Below are positions 54,017 through 61,492 of a DNA stretch of 64,000 nt, in pieces. The position numbers were made by a program, and so were the translations under genes. The notes under the pieces were generated by a model. The model searched no databases. It was given only the letters and a program-made list of their open reading frames with translations, and was not told the origin of the DNA. Numbering within the stretch: the stretch's first letter is position 1; each line of letters starts with the position of its first letter. Source of the stretch: Bacteroides sp. CAG:1076 (GTDB lineage Bacteria; Bacteroidota; Bacteroidia; Bacteroidales; Bacteroidaceae); contig HF993285.1 of assembly GCA_000436795.1 (NCBI GenBank), positions 39,824 through 103,823 on the forward strand. Reading direction: 5' to 3'.

Positions 54017-55291
54017 ATGGCTCAACCGTTGGCTGAACGTATGCGTCCGAAAACACTGGACGACTACATAGGGCAAAAACATCTGGTAGGAGAAGGAGCG
54101 GTGTTGAGACGGATGATTGACTCCGGCCGCATATCTTCTTTTATATTGTGGGGGCCTCCGGGCGTAGGGAAGACTACGCTGGCAAAGATTATTGCCAATC
54201 GCCTGGAAACTCCTTTTTATACATTGAGTGCTGTGACATCGGGAGTGAAGGATGTGCGCGATGTAATCGACAAGGCAAAGAGTAACCGTTTCTTCTCGCA
54301 GCAGAGTCCGATTCTTTTCATTGATGAAATACACCGGTTCAGCAAGTCGCAGCAGGATTCATTGCTGGGAGCTGTTGAAACGGGAGTGGTTACCCTGATA
54401 GGAGCAACCACCGAGAATCCTTCGTTCGAAGTCATCCGTCCGCTGCTTTCACGCTGCCAGCTTTATGTGTTGAAGTCGCTTGAAAAGGATGACTTGCTCG
54501 AATTGCTGCATCATGCGATAACTACAGATGCTATATTGAAGGAGAAGCAGGTGGAATTGCGTGAAACGGATGCCATGCTGCGTTATTCGGGAGGAGATGC
54601 CCGAAAACTGCTCAATATATTGGAGCTGGTGGTAGAAGCAGATGATGCGGTTCCGGTAGTCATTACTGATGAGAAAGTAGTGGAGCGCTTGCAGCAGAAT
54701 CCGCTGGCTTACGACAAGGACGGGGAAATGCACTATGATATTATTTCTGCTTTTATCAAGTCTATCCGGGGAAGCGATCCGGACGGGGCGTTGTATTGGC
54801 TGGCGCGTATGGTAGAAGGTGGGGAAGACCCTGCTTTCATTGCCCGGCGTCTGGTCATTTCTGCTTCGGAAGATATCGGATTGGCCAATCCCAATGCACT
54901 GCTTCTGGCAAATGCTGCCTTCGATGCCGTGATGAAGATAGGATGGCCCGAAGGCCGTATTCCGCTGGCTGAGGCTACGGTTTACTTGGCTACGAGTCCG
55001 AAAAGTAATTCGGCATATGCAGGAATCAATTCTGCACTCGAGCTGGTACAGCAGACAGGAAACCTTCCGGTTCCGCTGCACTTGCGCAATGCACCGACCA
55101 AGCTGATGAAGCAATTGGGATATGGCAAGGACTATAAGTATGCTCATGCTTATAAAGGTAACTTTGTACGGCAGCAGTTTTTACCCGATGAAGTGCAGCA
55201 GCAACGCCTCTGGCATGCACAGGAAAATGCTTCGGAAGCAAAACTGAAAGAGCGGATGATACAGTTATGGGGCGATCGGTTTAAAGAATAA
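54017..55291 (+). CDS. rarA: Replication-associated recombination protein A (AAA+ ATPase)
   Basis: 424 residues. RPKTLDDYIGQKHLVGEG opening, Walker A GPPGVGKTT (46-54), Walker B ILFIDEIHRF (99-108), sensor region GATTENPSFEV, and the C-terminal tetramerisation domain (EDIGLANPNALLLA; LPVPLHLRNAPTKLMK). RarA/MgsA acts at stalled replication forks. The gene is followed 17 bp later by a hydroxyacid dehydrogenase gene. Confidence 0.95.
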   Translation: MAQPLAERMRPKTLDDYIGQKHLVGEGAVLRRMIDSGRISSFILWGPPGVGKTTLAKIIANRLETPFYTLSAVTSGVKDVRDVIDKAKSNRFFSQQSPILFIDEIHRFSKSQQDSLLGAVETGVVTLIGATTENPSFEVIRPLLSRCQLYVLKSLEKDDLLELLHHAITTDAILKEKQVELRETDAMLRYSGGDARKLLNILELVVEADDAVPVVITDEKVVERLQQNPLAYDKDGEMHYDIISAFIKSIRGSDPDGALYWLARMVEGGEDPAFIARRLVISASEDIGLANPNALLLANAAFDAVMKIGWPEGRIPLAEATVYLATSPKSNSAYAGINSALELVQQTGNLPVPLHLRNAPTKLMKQLGYGKDYKYAHAYKGNFVRQQFLPDEVQQQRLWHAQENASEAKLKERMIQLWGDRFKE

Positions 55292-55308
55292 ACAAGAATG
55301 TGATGCAT

Positions 55309-56268
55309 ATGAAGATAGTTGTATTGGATGCTTATACACTGAATCCGGGTGAAAGAAGATGGGAAGAACTGGAGGAACTGGGAGAAGTTGTGGTACACGA
55401 CCGTACTTCACAGTTAGAGGTCGTGCGTCGGGCTGAGGATGCTGACGTGGTGCTGACCAACAAGACGGTGCTGAATGGATTTATTTTGAAGCAGTTGCCT
55501 AAGTTAAAGTATATAGGAATCTTGGCAACCGGATATAATGTAGTCGATCTGGATGTGGCGCGTCAGCAGGAAATTGTGGTAACGAATATTCCGGCTTACA
55601 GTACGCTTTCGGTTGCCCAGATGGCGATTGCTCATCTTTTGAATATTACGCAGCAGGTGGCACATTATGCCAACGAGGTTCAGAACGGAGTATGGAGTGC
55701 GCAGTCGGATTTTTGTTACTGGAATACTCCGCTGGTTGAACTGGCGGGAAAGAAAATGGGTATTGTTGGCTTTGGAAATACGGGACAGGCTACGGCACGG
55801 ATAGCCGAGGCATTGGGAATGGATATTCTGGTGTTTACCAGCAAGTCGAAGAAGGCGCTCCCGAAAAAGTATCAGAAAGTGACGCTGAACGAGCTGTTTT
55901 CGTTGAGTGATGTAGTAAGTTTGCATTGTCCGCTGACTTCGGAGAATAAAGAAATGGTCAATTCGTTTCGTCTTTCGCTGATGAAGCAGGGAGCTATTCT
56001 GATTAATACAAGCCGTGGCGGACTGATAGATGAAAAAGCATTGGAGCGGGCTTTGTTGAGCGGCAAACTGCTGGGAGCCGGACTGGATGTGCTTTCCTCG
56101 GAACCGCCTTCTACAGGCAATCCGTTGCTGAAGTTGAAGAACTGCTTTATTACTCCTCATATAGCGTGGGCAACCCGTGAGTCGCGTACGCGGTTGATGA
56201 ATCAGGCGGTGGAGAACCTGAAAGCATGGATGGAAGGAAATACTATTAATAATGTACTTGATATATGA
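55309..56268 (+). CDS. D-2-hydroxyacid dehydrogenase (NAD), glycerate-dehydrogenase-like
   Basis: 319 residues from ATG 55309; starts at 55300 (GTG) and 55303 are also in frame. Substrate domain at both ends, NAD domain in the middle with KKMGIVGFGNTGQATARIAE (about 146-165). Catalytic residues: Arg in NTSRGGLIDE, Glu in SSEPP, His in ITPHIAW. The best general match is the HprA-type hydroxypyruvate reductase/glycerate dehydrogenase group; the exact substrate is uncertain. It overlaps the next gene by 4 bp, suggesting translational coupling. Confidence 0.85.
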   Translation: MKIVVLDAYTLNPGERRWEELEELGEVVVHDRTSQLEVVRRAEDADVVLTNKTVLNGFILKQLPKLKYIGILATGYNVVDLDVARQQEIVVTNIPAYSTLSVAQMAIAHLLNITQQVAHYANEVQNGVWSAQSDFCYWNTPLVELAGKKMGIVGFGNTGQATARIAEALGMDILVFTSKSKKALPKKYQKVTLNELFSLSDVVSLHCPLTSENKEMVNSFRLSLMKQGAILINTSRGGLIDEKALERALLSGKLLGAGLDVLSSEPPSTGNPLLKLKNCFITPHIAWATRESRTRLMNQAVENLKAWMEGNTINNVLDI

Positions 56269-56732
56269 CAAAAGAAGAACGTATACAGAAAGCCGTAGCT
56301 TTCTTTAAAGAAGGGTATAACTGTTCGCAGTCGGTGGTCGCTGCGTATGCCGATTTGTATGGATTTACTCACGAGCAGGCCTTACACATGGCTGCTTCGT
56401 TTGGTGGTGGAATTGGCCGGATGCGCGAAACGTGTGGAGCTGCATGTGGAATGTTTCTGCTGGCCGGACTGGAACGTTGTGCTCTCGAAGGGGCAGACCG
56501 TGAAGGTAAAGCTGCCAATTATGCGCTGGTACAGGAGCTGGCCGAGAAGTTCCGTCAGGAAACAGGTGCCCTGCGTTGTGCCGATCTGCTGGGACTTTCG
56601 AAGAAAGAACCGGTTGTTTCTACTCCCGAAGCACGTACGGCACAGTATTATGCCAAGCGTCCGTGTGCCCGGATGGTAGAAACGGCAGCCCGTCTGTTTG
56701 GCGACTTTCTGGAAAAAGAAGGCAAACTTTAA
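56265..56732 (+). CDS. C_GCAxxG_C_C family redox-type protein
   Basis: 155 residues. Conserved cysteines appear in the family order: YNCSQSVVAAYADLYG, TCGAACGMFLL (the GCAxxG-like core) and CADLLG, then RPCARMV. The pattern suggests a metal- or Fe-S-binding or redox-active protein; biochemistry is largely unknown. Four-base overlap with the hydroxyacid dehydrogenase gene suggests a linked role. A strong terminator follows. Confidence 0.85.
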   Translation: MTKEERIQKAVAFFKEGYNCSQSVVAAYADLYGFTHEQALHMAASFGGGIGRMRETCGAACGMFLLAGLERCALEGADREGKAANYALVQELAEKFRQETGALRCADLLGLSKKEPVVSTPEARTAQYYAKRPCARMVETAARLFGDFLEKEGKL

Positions 56733-56752
56733 GCGGATTTTACGCTGTTGTG

Positions 56753-56826
56753 GCTCTTCGCTCCTTTCACCATTAGCCTTGTGCAGGCTCGTGTTGGGTG
56801 AAAGAAGTGAAGAGCTTTCTTTTTTT
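56753..56826 (+). terminator. Terminator after C_GCAxxG_C_C gene
   Basis: GCTCTTCGCTCCTTTCACC pairs with GGGTGAAAGAAGTGAAGAGC with one interruption; an inner GCCT/AGGC stem sits in the loop; TTTCTTTTTTT follows. Confidence 0.8.
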
Positions 56827-56857
56827 CTCTGCCGGCAATCGGGGTAATTTGTCGAGA

Positions 56858-56908
56858 TGTTTTTTTATTTTTTGTACAAAAACTTATTTTTTTTGTACAA
56901 AAAATGAT
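56858..56908. repeat. Twin-GTAC palindromic intergenic repeat, copy 3
   Basis: GTAC at 56874-56877 and 56895-56898, 21 bp apart, flanked by T-rich and A-rich arms as in copies 1 and 2; it lies beyond the terminator of the C_GCAxxG_C_C gene. Confidence 0.75.
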
Positions 56909-57144
56909 GGCTTTTTCAGGGAGTCTGTGCATTTTTCTGCCGACGTAATATCTATATTTTCAGATAAAATGTCATATGTTTGATGCAGAAATAGTTTTTT
57001 TTGAATAAAAAAAGGTCGAATTCAAAATATTTTTCCATAAAAAAAACGCCTCACGCTTTTTTTCGTTAAATTTGCATTGCAATGCACACAAACACTTCTC
57101 AGGTTGGAGAAGTCAAAATATTACAGTTTTTAAAGTAGAGAACT

Positions 57145-57348
57145 ATGTTACAAGAAAAAGCAGGTGCTATCGCCGGACAAATCTGGGAAGCACTAAATGG
57201 AAATGAAGGAATGACTCAGAAGGGACTTAAGAAAGCCGCTAAACTGAGAGCGGATAAAGATTTGTTCCTCGGATTGGGTTGGTTATTGAGAGAAGACAAG
57301 ATTGAAACAAGCGAAGTTGAAGGCGAATTATTTATCAAGTTGAAATAA
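57145..57348 (+). CDS. Winged-helix domain protein (DUF2582-like), copy A
   Basis: 67 residues forming one winged helix: AIAGQIWEALNGNEGMTQKGLKKAAKL, FLGLGWLLREDKIET and a short beta wing ending ELFIKLK. DUF2582-type proteins are small cytoplasmic DNA-binding-like proteins of unknown role in Bacteroidetes. A paralogue faces it at 57428-57655, sharing the xGWLxxExKI core. The A/T-rich leader carries a -7 box at 57067-57074. Confidence 0.75.
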   Translation: MLQEKAGAIAGQIWEALNGNEGMTQKGLKKAAKLRADKDLFLGLGWLLREDKIETSEVEGELFIKLK

Positions 57349-57367
57349 GTAAGATCTTGAAGTTTCT

Positions 57368-57424
57368 AAAAATGCGTTGAAACGCCCGGAGAAAATAGGA
57401 CCGGGGTTACAACGCATTTTTTTT
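57368..57424. terminator. Shared bidirectional terminator
   Basis: AAAAATGCGTTGAAACGCCCGG pairs with CCGGGGTTACAACGCATTTT; Ts follow on the plus side and As precede it, so it can end both convergent winged-helix transcripts. Confidence 0.75.
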
Positions 57425-57427
57425 GTG

Positions 57428-57655
57428 CTATCCGATATAATAGCTCAATTCGATATATAATGCAGTATGTTGTCCTTGCATACTTTCGTCAAACTGGATT
57501 TTTCCTTCACAGGCCAGCCAGCCGATAGCGGCATTCAAATCCCTGTCACGTAGTCCGGTTGCTTTTTTCAGTTCCTGATACTCCCATTTTCTGTTATCTC
57601 CGTGCAGCAGACGCCATACTGCTTTTGCACATTCTGCAATGCTTTGTGTATTCAT
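57428..57655 (-). CDS. Winged-helix domain protein (DUF2582-like), copy B
   Basis: 75 residues: CAKAVWRLLHGDNRKWEYQELKKATGL, AAIGWLACEGKIQFDE and a short C-terminal strand. It shares the hydrophobic pattern and GWLxxxxKI core with the convergent gene at 57145, so the two are paralogues, strongly diverged. Its promoter (-7 TATTTTTG at 57721-57728) is back to back with that of mazG. Function unknown. Confidence 0.75.
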   Translation of the reverse strand: MNTQSIAECAKAVWRLLHGDNRKWEYQELKKATGLRDRDLNAAIGWLACEGKIQFDESMQGQHTALYIELSYYIG

Positions 57656-57720
57656 AATTGTGTATTTTTTGTTGGTTAATTAAGGGTCGACTTGAAAATA
57701 TATTTCTTATCAATCTATTA

Positions 57721-57752
57721 CAAAAATAGTATTTTTTGTGAGAAAATCCAAT
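57721..57752 (-). promoter_or_regulatory. Promoter of winged-helix copy B
   Basis: ATTG (57749-57752), 20 bp, TATTTTTG (57721-57728) on the minus strand; one mismatch in the -33 box. It interleaves with the divergent mazG promoter. Confidence 0.5.
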
Positions 57753-57767
57753 TTATTTGTAATTTTG
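57735..57767 (+). promoter_or_regulatory. mazG promoter
   Basis: TTTG (57735-57738), 21 bp, TAATTTTG (57760-57767); leader of about 20 bases before the ATG at 57793. Confidence 0.6.
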
Positions 57768-57792
57768 TCTGCTAAAAATAGAAAAACTGTAT

Positions 57793-58578
57793 ATGTATAC
57801 AAGAAAAGAACAGATGGAAGCATTCGGGCGGTTGCTTGACGTGCTTGACGAGTTACGAGTAAAATGCCCGTGGGACAGGAAACAGACCAACGAAAGTTTG
57901 CGCCCCAATACGATAGAAGAAGTGTACGAGCTGTGTGATGCCTTGATGAAGAATGACCAGAAAAATATCTGCAAGGAGCTGGGGGATGTACTGTTGCATG
58001 TGGTGTTTTATGCTAAAATTGGCAGTGAAACCGGTGCATTCGATATAAAAGATGTATGCGATAAACTTTGTGATAAGCTGATATTCCGTCATCCTCATGT
58101 GTTTGGTGAGGTCAAGGCTGATACGGCTGAGCAGGTATCGGAGAACTGGGAACAGATAAAGCTGAAGGAAAAAGATGGAAACAAGTCGGTACTGAGTGGG
58201 GTGCCTGATGCGCTTCCTTCACTGATCAAGGCTTATCGTATACAGGATAAGGCTCGTAATGTTGGTTTCGACTGGGAAGAACGTGAACAGGTGTGGAGCA
58301 AGGTAAAGGAAGAAATCGGTGAGTTTGAGGCTGAGGTGGCTACCATGGATAAGGAGAAAGCAGAAGCCGAATTTGGAGATGTGATGTTCAGCCTGATCAA
58401 TGCGGCTCGTTTGTATAAGATTAATCCGGATAATGCGCTGGAGCATACAAACCAGAAGTTTATCCGTCGTTTCAATTATCTGGAGGAGCATACAATTAAG
58501 CAGGGGAAAAATCTGCACGATATGTCGCTGGAAGAAATGGATGCTCTATGGAACGAAGCCAAGCAAAAAGGACTGTAA
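57793..58578 (+). CDS. mazG: Nucleoside triphosphate pyrophosphohydrolase
   Basis: 261 residues with tandem MazG domains as in the E. coli housekeeping enzyme. First domain: LRVKCPWDRKQTNESLRPNT, EEVYELCDAL and CKELGDVLLHVVFYAKI (the ExxE...ExxD metal site). Second domain: EFEAEVATMDKEKAEAEFGDVMFSLINAARL. It hydrolyses nucleoside triphosphates to monophosphates, limiting abnormal nucleotides and possibly affecting (p)ppGpp responses. Confidence 0.93.
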   Translation: MYTRKEQMEAFGRLLDVLDELRVKCPWDRKQTNESLRPNTIEEVYELCDALMKNDQKNICKELGDVLLHVVFYAKIGSETGAFDIKDVCDKLCDKLIFRHPHVFGEVKADTAEQVSENWEQIKLKEKDGNKSVLSGVPDALPSLIKAYRIQDKARNVGFDWEEREQVWSKVKEEIGEFEAEVATMDKEKAEAEFGDVMFSLINAARLYKINPDNALEHTNQKFIRRFNYLEEHTIKQGKNLHDMSLEEMDALWNEAKQKGL

Positions 58579-58606
58579 CGAAGGAATTTGTTGCTGAATG
58601 AAATGG

Positions 58607-58650
58607 AAAGACCGGATTGGGGCACGATATAATGCCTGAATCCGGTCTTT
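58607..58650. terminator. Convergent terminator between mazG and CpxP-like gene
   Basis: AAAGACCGGATT (from 58607) pairs with AATCCGGTCTTT (to 58650); inner GGCA/TGCC pairing extends the stem. Confidence 0.75.
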
Positions 58651-58659
58651 TCATTTGGT

Positions 58660-59088
58660 TTATTTTTTCTTCTTGGGCTTGAGGAGTTCTCTATGGAATT
58701 TCATTTCTGCCCGTTGTATTTCATAGATTTTCTTGGCAGTGAGGAATTTCTTGTATTTCCGGACGTAATCTAAGTCGAGCTGGTCGATTTGGATTCGTGT
58801 CTGTACTATATCTTCTACGATTTCGTTGTATTCTTCTTCACTTACGTTTTCTTGTTTCCCTTTTCTGATTTTATGCCAGGCTTCTTTGTTGAGGGATGTT
58901 TTCTTGTCCTGCAACTCGAAATAGAGCGGGAAGAATTGTTTTGCTTCTTTGGCTGTAAGGTTTGCTTTTTCGGTAATGAACTTTTCTTGTACCTTGCGGA
59001 ATTCTTCTTTGCTCAATTGGGCCTTTTGTGCTTGCAAGCTGCCGCAAAAGCCAATGAGTAGGGCAAGTATATAAAATAGTTTTTTCAT
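58660..59088 (-). CDS. Periplasmic Spy/CpxP-like helical protein
   Basis: 142 residues with a signal peptide (about 1-21, GSLQAQ). The rest is helical and charged with LTAKEAKQFFPLYFELQDKKTSLNKEA and a C-terminal KPKKKK. The layout resembles the LTxxQ-type periplasmic proteins Spy and CpxP, which bind unfolded proteins or sense envelope stress; this is inference from composition and repeated helix pattern. It is the last gene of the sigma / anti-sigma operon, so it is a likely sensor or target of that system. Confidence 0.6.
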   Translation of the reverse strand: MKKLFYILALLIGFCGSLQAQKAQLSKEEFRKVQEKFITEKANLTAKEAKQFFPLYFELQDKKTSLNKEAWHKIRKGKQENVSEEEYNEIVEDIVQTRIQIDQLDLDYVRKYKKFLTAKKIYEIQRAEMKFHRELLKPKKKK

Positions 59089-59104
59089 CTCAGTTCAGCT
59101 TATT

Positions 59105-59479
59105 TTAATTGTAAATATTAGTTTCGGCATCAGTCAGATAGCGATATAGCTCATAATCGTCCATCATTGTTTGGTTTACGATCGGATCGATGTATTCATC
59201 GGGTATTTCGGTATAGCCTCCTATTTCAGTTTCTGCATTCTGAGTGTGTTGTTGTCCTCCCATAAAGGCACGGACGGTAAACATTAATCCTACGAACATG
59301 GCAGCCATGTATATCCACGGTTTAATGCGATCCCATATTTTGATTTCGGGTTCGGGCATAACTTCTTTTTCAGGAAGTTGCTCCATCAGCCTTTCGTTGA
59401 AGTCCTGAAAATATCCTTCGGGAACGGTGAAAGGGTTCTTTCTTCCATATTTGCTTAGTAAATCTTTATCTTCCTTCAT
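59105..59479 (-). CDS. Probable anti-sigma factor, single-pass membrane protein
   Basis: 124 residues. The N-terminal NPFTVPEGYFQDFNERLMEQLPE motif is common in Bacteroidetes proteins coded directly after ECF sigma genes; one membrane helix at about 54-72 separates a short cytoplasmic part from an acidic periplasmic tail (EIPDEYIDPIV). By position and topology it probably holds the sigma factor at the membrane. It lacks the zinc-binding HxxxCxxC motif of ZAS-type anti-sigma factors. Confidence 0.65.
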   Translation of the reverse strand: MKEDKDLLSKYGRKNPFTVPEGYFQDFNERLMEQLPEKEVMPEPEIKIWDRIKPWIYMAAMFVGLMFTVRAFMGGQQHTQNAETEIGGYTEIPDEYIDPIVNQTMMDDYELYRYLTDAETNIYN

Positions 59480-59528
59480 AGTATGTTATCCTCCTTTATT
59501 TTCTTAGATAGCTGTTTGTCCATAAGGT

Positions 59529-60080
59529 TTAATCGTTTTGGCTTAAAAATTCTTCTATTTTTTTTACGGCATGATGGTATGAAGCCTTGAGGGCTCCTAC
59601 GCTGGTTCCCAGAATTTCGGATATCTCTTCATATTTCATTTCCTGAAAGTACTTCAGGTTGAAGACCATACGTTGTTTTTCGGGTAGGGTTTGAATAGCC
59701 TTCTCGAACAATAGTTGTGTCTGGTCGCCGTCAAAGTAAGGGTCACTTTCCAGCTTGTTCAGTGCAACTGCTTCTGCATCGTCGATGGAAAGTTGATTCT
59801 GTGCGCGTTGTTTGTTCAGGAAATTCAGACTTTCGTTCAGAGCAATACGGTATAGCCAGGTAGAAAGCTTGGCTTCTCCCCTGAAATAATTCAGGTTACT
59901 CCATGCCTTGATGAAAGTATTTTGCAGTAAATCGTTTGCATCGTCGTGTGAGAGGACCATTCGCCTGATTTGCCAGTACAGTTGTTCGCTGTAGGCTTTA
60001 ACTACTTCTCCAAAAGCCTCGCGCTGCGTTTCCGGATATTGTAGTCGGTCGATTACATCTTCCTCGTTGTATGTATTCAT
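59529..60080 (-). CDS. ECF-type RNA polymerase sigma factor
   Basis: 183 residues. Region 2: EVVKAYSEQLYWQIRRMVLSHDDANDLLQNTFIKAWSN with the conserved DAxDLxQxxF pattern, followed by STWLYRIALNESLNFL. Region 4: LPEKQRMVFNLKYFQEMKYEEISEILGTSVGALKASYHHAVKKI. No extra-function domain is seen. It is followed by the probable anti-sigma gene after 49 bp and the CpxP-like gene, an arrangement consistent with an envelope-stress response. Confidence 0.9.
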   Translation of the reverse strand: MNTYNEEDVIDRLQYPETQREAFGEVVKAYSEQLYWQIRRMVLSHDDANDLLQNTFIKAWSNLNYFRGEAKLSTWLYRIALNESLNFLNKQRAQNQLSIDDAEAVALNKLESDPYFDGDQTQLLFEKAIQTLPEKQRMVFNLKYFQEMKYEEISEILGTSVGALKASYHHAVKKIEEFLSQND

Positions 60081-60168
60081 ATTCTTTTAACTTCTTTGTT
60101 TCCGTTATTTTTAGATTGGTATGTTGCCACAGGGTTTAAGTCGGTTGAGTTTTATTAACTTCTTTCTT

Positions 60169-61083
60169 TTACAAAGTGATATTCATGTTTTCTTGTGCCA
60201 ATATTGTATTGGGAAAGATGGCTTGGGCTTCCTGTAGCAAAGGCCCTTCGTCTTCGTATCTGGCCGAAAAATGTCCGATAACCAGCCGTTTTACTTCTGC
60301 ATCGCGGGCAATGGTTGCCGCCTGTCCGGCAGTGGAGTGCATAGTCTGGCGGGCACGAGCTGCTTCCGTATTGGCGAAAGTAGCCTCGTGGAACAGAAGA
60401 TTTACGCCTTTTATCTGTTCGGTAATGCGTGGCAGATAGGAGGTATCCGAGCAGTATGCGTACGAACGGGGAGGATCGGAAGGAATGGTCAGGCGTTCGT
60501 TGGGAATGACTGTTCCTTCTTCTGTGGTATAATCTTCTCCATTCTTTATGCGATTAATCATGCATATCGGGATTTTGTAAAAGTCTATCATATCACGCTT
60601 TATATGATTGGGTGTAGGCTTTTCGCGAAAAAGGAAGCCGCACGTCGGCAATCGGTGTCGTAGAGGAATGGTTTCTACCGTGACAGAACGGTCGTCGTAT
60701 ATAATTTGCTGTTCTTTCGGGTTGAAAGTATGAAAGATGACGTTATAGGGCATGCCTTTGCAAAAAAAGTCAATGTGTGGGGTGAGCAGTCTTTCCAGTT
60801 CGGGATGGCAGTAAATATGTAAGTCGGCTGTGCGTTCCAGCATGCCGAATGTCGATATAAGTCCCATCAGACCAAAGCAATGGTCTCCGTGCAGATGTGA
60901 AATGAATATATGGTTCAGGCGGCTGAACTTTAGTCGTGAACGCCGTAATTGTACCTGTGCACCTTCTCCACAATCTATCATGAATAGTTTTTCCCGGATG
61001 TTCACTACTTGTGAGGTTGCCATGTGTCGTGTAGTCGGCAGGGCAGACCCGCATCCCAATATGTTTACTTCAAATTTTTCCAT
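60169..61083 (-). CDS. rnz: Ribonuclease Z (tRNA 3'-end processing)
   Basis: 304 residues from ATG 61083. Metallo-beta-lactamase fold with the motif HLHGDH (His63, His65, Asp67, His68) and FDxS..-type elements (SYAYCSDTSYLP; LFHEATF; GHFSARY). The enzyme cuts pre-tRNA 3' trailers. ATG 61083 is favoured over 61101 because a perfect -7 box (61089-61096) lies between them, which leaves no leader upstream of 61083. This places rnz at the edge of the integrative element on its right. Confidence 0.92.
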   Translation of the reverse strand: MEKFEVNILGCGSALPTTRHMATSQVVNIREKLFMIDCGEGAQVQLRRSRLKFSRLNHIFISHLHGDHCFGLMGLISTFGMLERTADLHIYCHPELERLLTPHIDFFCKGMPYNVIFHTFNPKEQQIIYDDRSVTVETIPLRHRLPTCGFLFREKPTPNHIKRDMIDFYKIPICMINRIKNGEDYTTEEGTVIPNERLTIPSDPPRSYAYCSDTSYLPRITEQIKGVNLLFHEATFANTEAARARQTMHSTAGQAATIARDAEVKRLVIGHFSARYEDEGPLLQEAQAIFPNTILAQENMNITL

Positions 61084-61492
61084 ACAAACAAAGATACGCA
61101 AACTCGCTCACATACGGATGGATTTCAGAGGAATAATGCAAAGTGCTTGGACGAGAAAGGGATAAGTCGTTTTGTTCCACATTCTTCCATTTGAGGTTTT
61201 TGACCTGTTTTTGGGGAGTTAGGCAAACAAATCGCTACTTATCCGTTGCCTTTTCGGGATTGAAAATAGGTATGAAATTTACTTCCAAAACTGTTTTTCT
61301 ACCCCTGTTCACCACCGCAAGAACGCTGTTCTGTCTGTTTTTTGCTAATGCAAAGTTAGTCAAAATTTTCCGTATCAGGAAAAAATACAGTCTCAGATTG
61401 GAAGTCAAGGGGGCTTTTTCTATATTCCGCTATATTTTTCATGCCATTCATTTGCTCGCTATATAATAATTTTGCAAACAAAGGAATAGGTT
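61084..61492. other. Gene-free junction between rnz and integrase genes
   Basis: Probable boundary between host chromosome and integrative element; the exact point is not resolved. It has an inverted pair GGATAAGT (near 61158) and ACTTATCC (near 61237), a small AGAAC/GTTCT hairpin, and possible promoter boxes, TAACTTTG (minus, 61351-61358) and TAATTTTG (plus, 61467-61474) before the integrase gene. Confidence 0.5.
61089..61096 (-). promoter_or_regulatory. -7 box directly before rnz
   Basis: TATCTTTG on the minus strand, five bases before the ATG at 61083. The extended sequence GTATCTTTGT matches the reported CTnDOT-type integration core GTANNTTTGC in nine of ten positions. No -33 box is found at 19-21 bp. 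Confidence 0.5.

Larger units (their letters stand above)
56733..57144. other. Gene-free stretch with terminator, repeat copy 3 and promoter
   Basis: Contains the terminator at 56753-56826, twin-GTAC repeat copy 3 at 56858-56908, and a -7 box TAAATTTG at 57067-57074 for the winged-helix gene at 57145 (no good -33 box). Nothing coding is seen. Confidence 0.65.

Noticed and set aside
55504-56271. 255-codon open frame opposite the hydroxyacid dehydrogenase
   Set aside because: Antisense shadow rich in Arg, His and Gln; the dehydrogenase motifs are on the plus strand.
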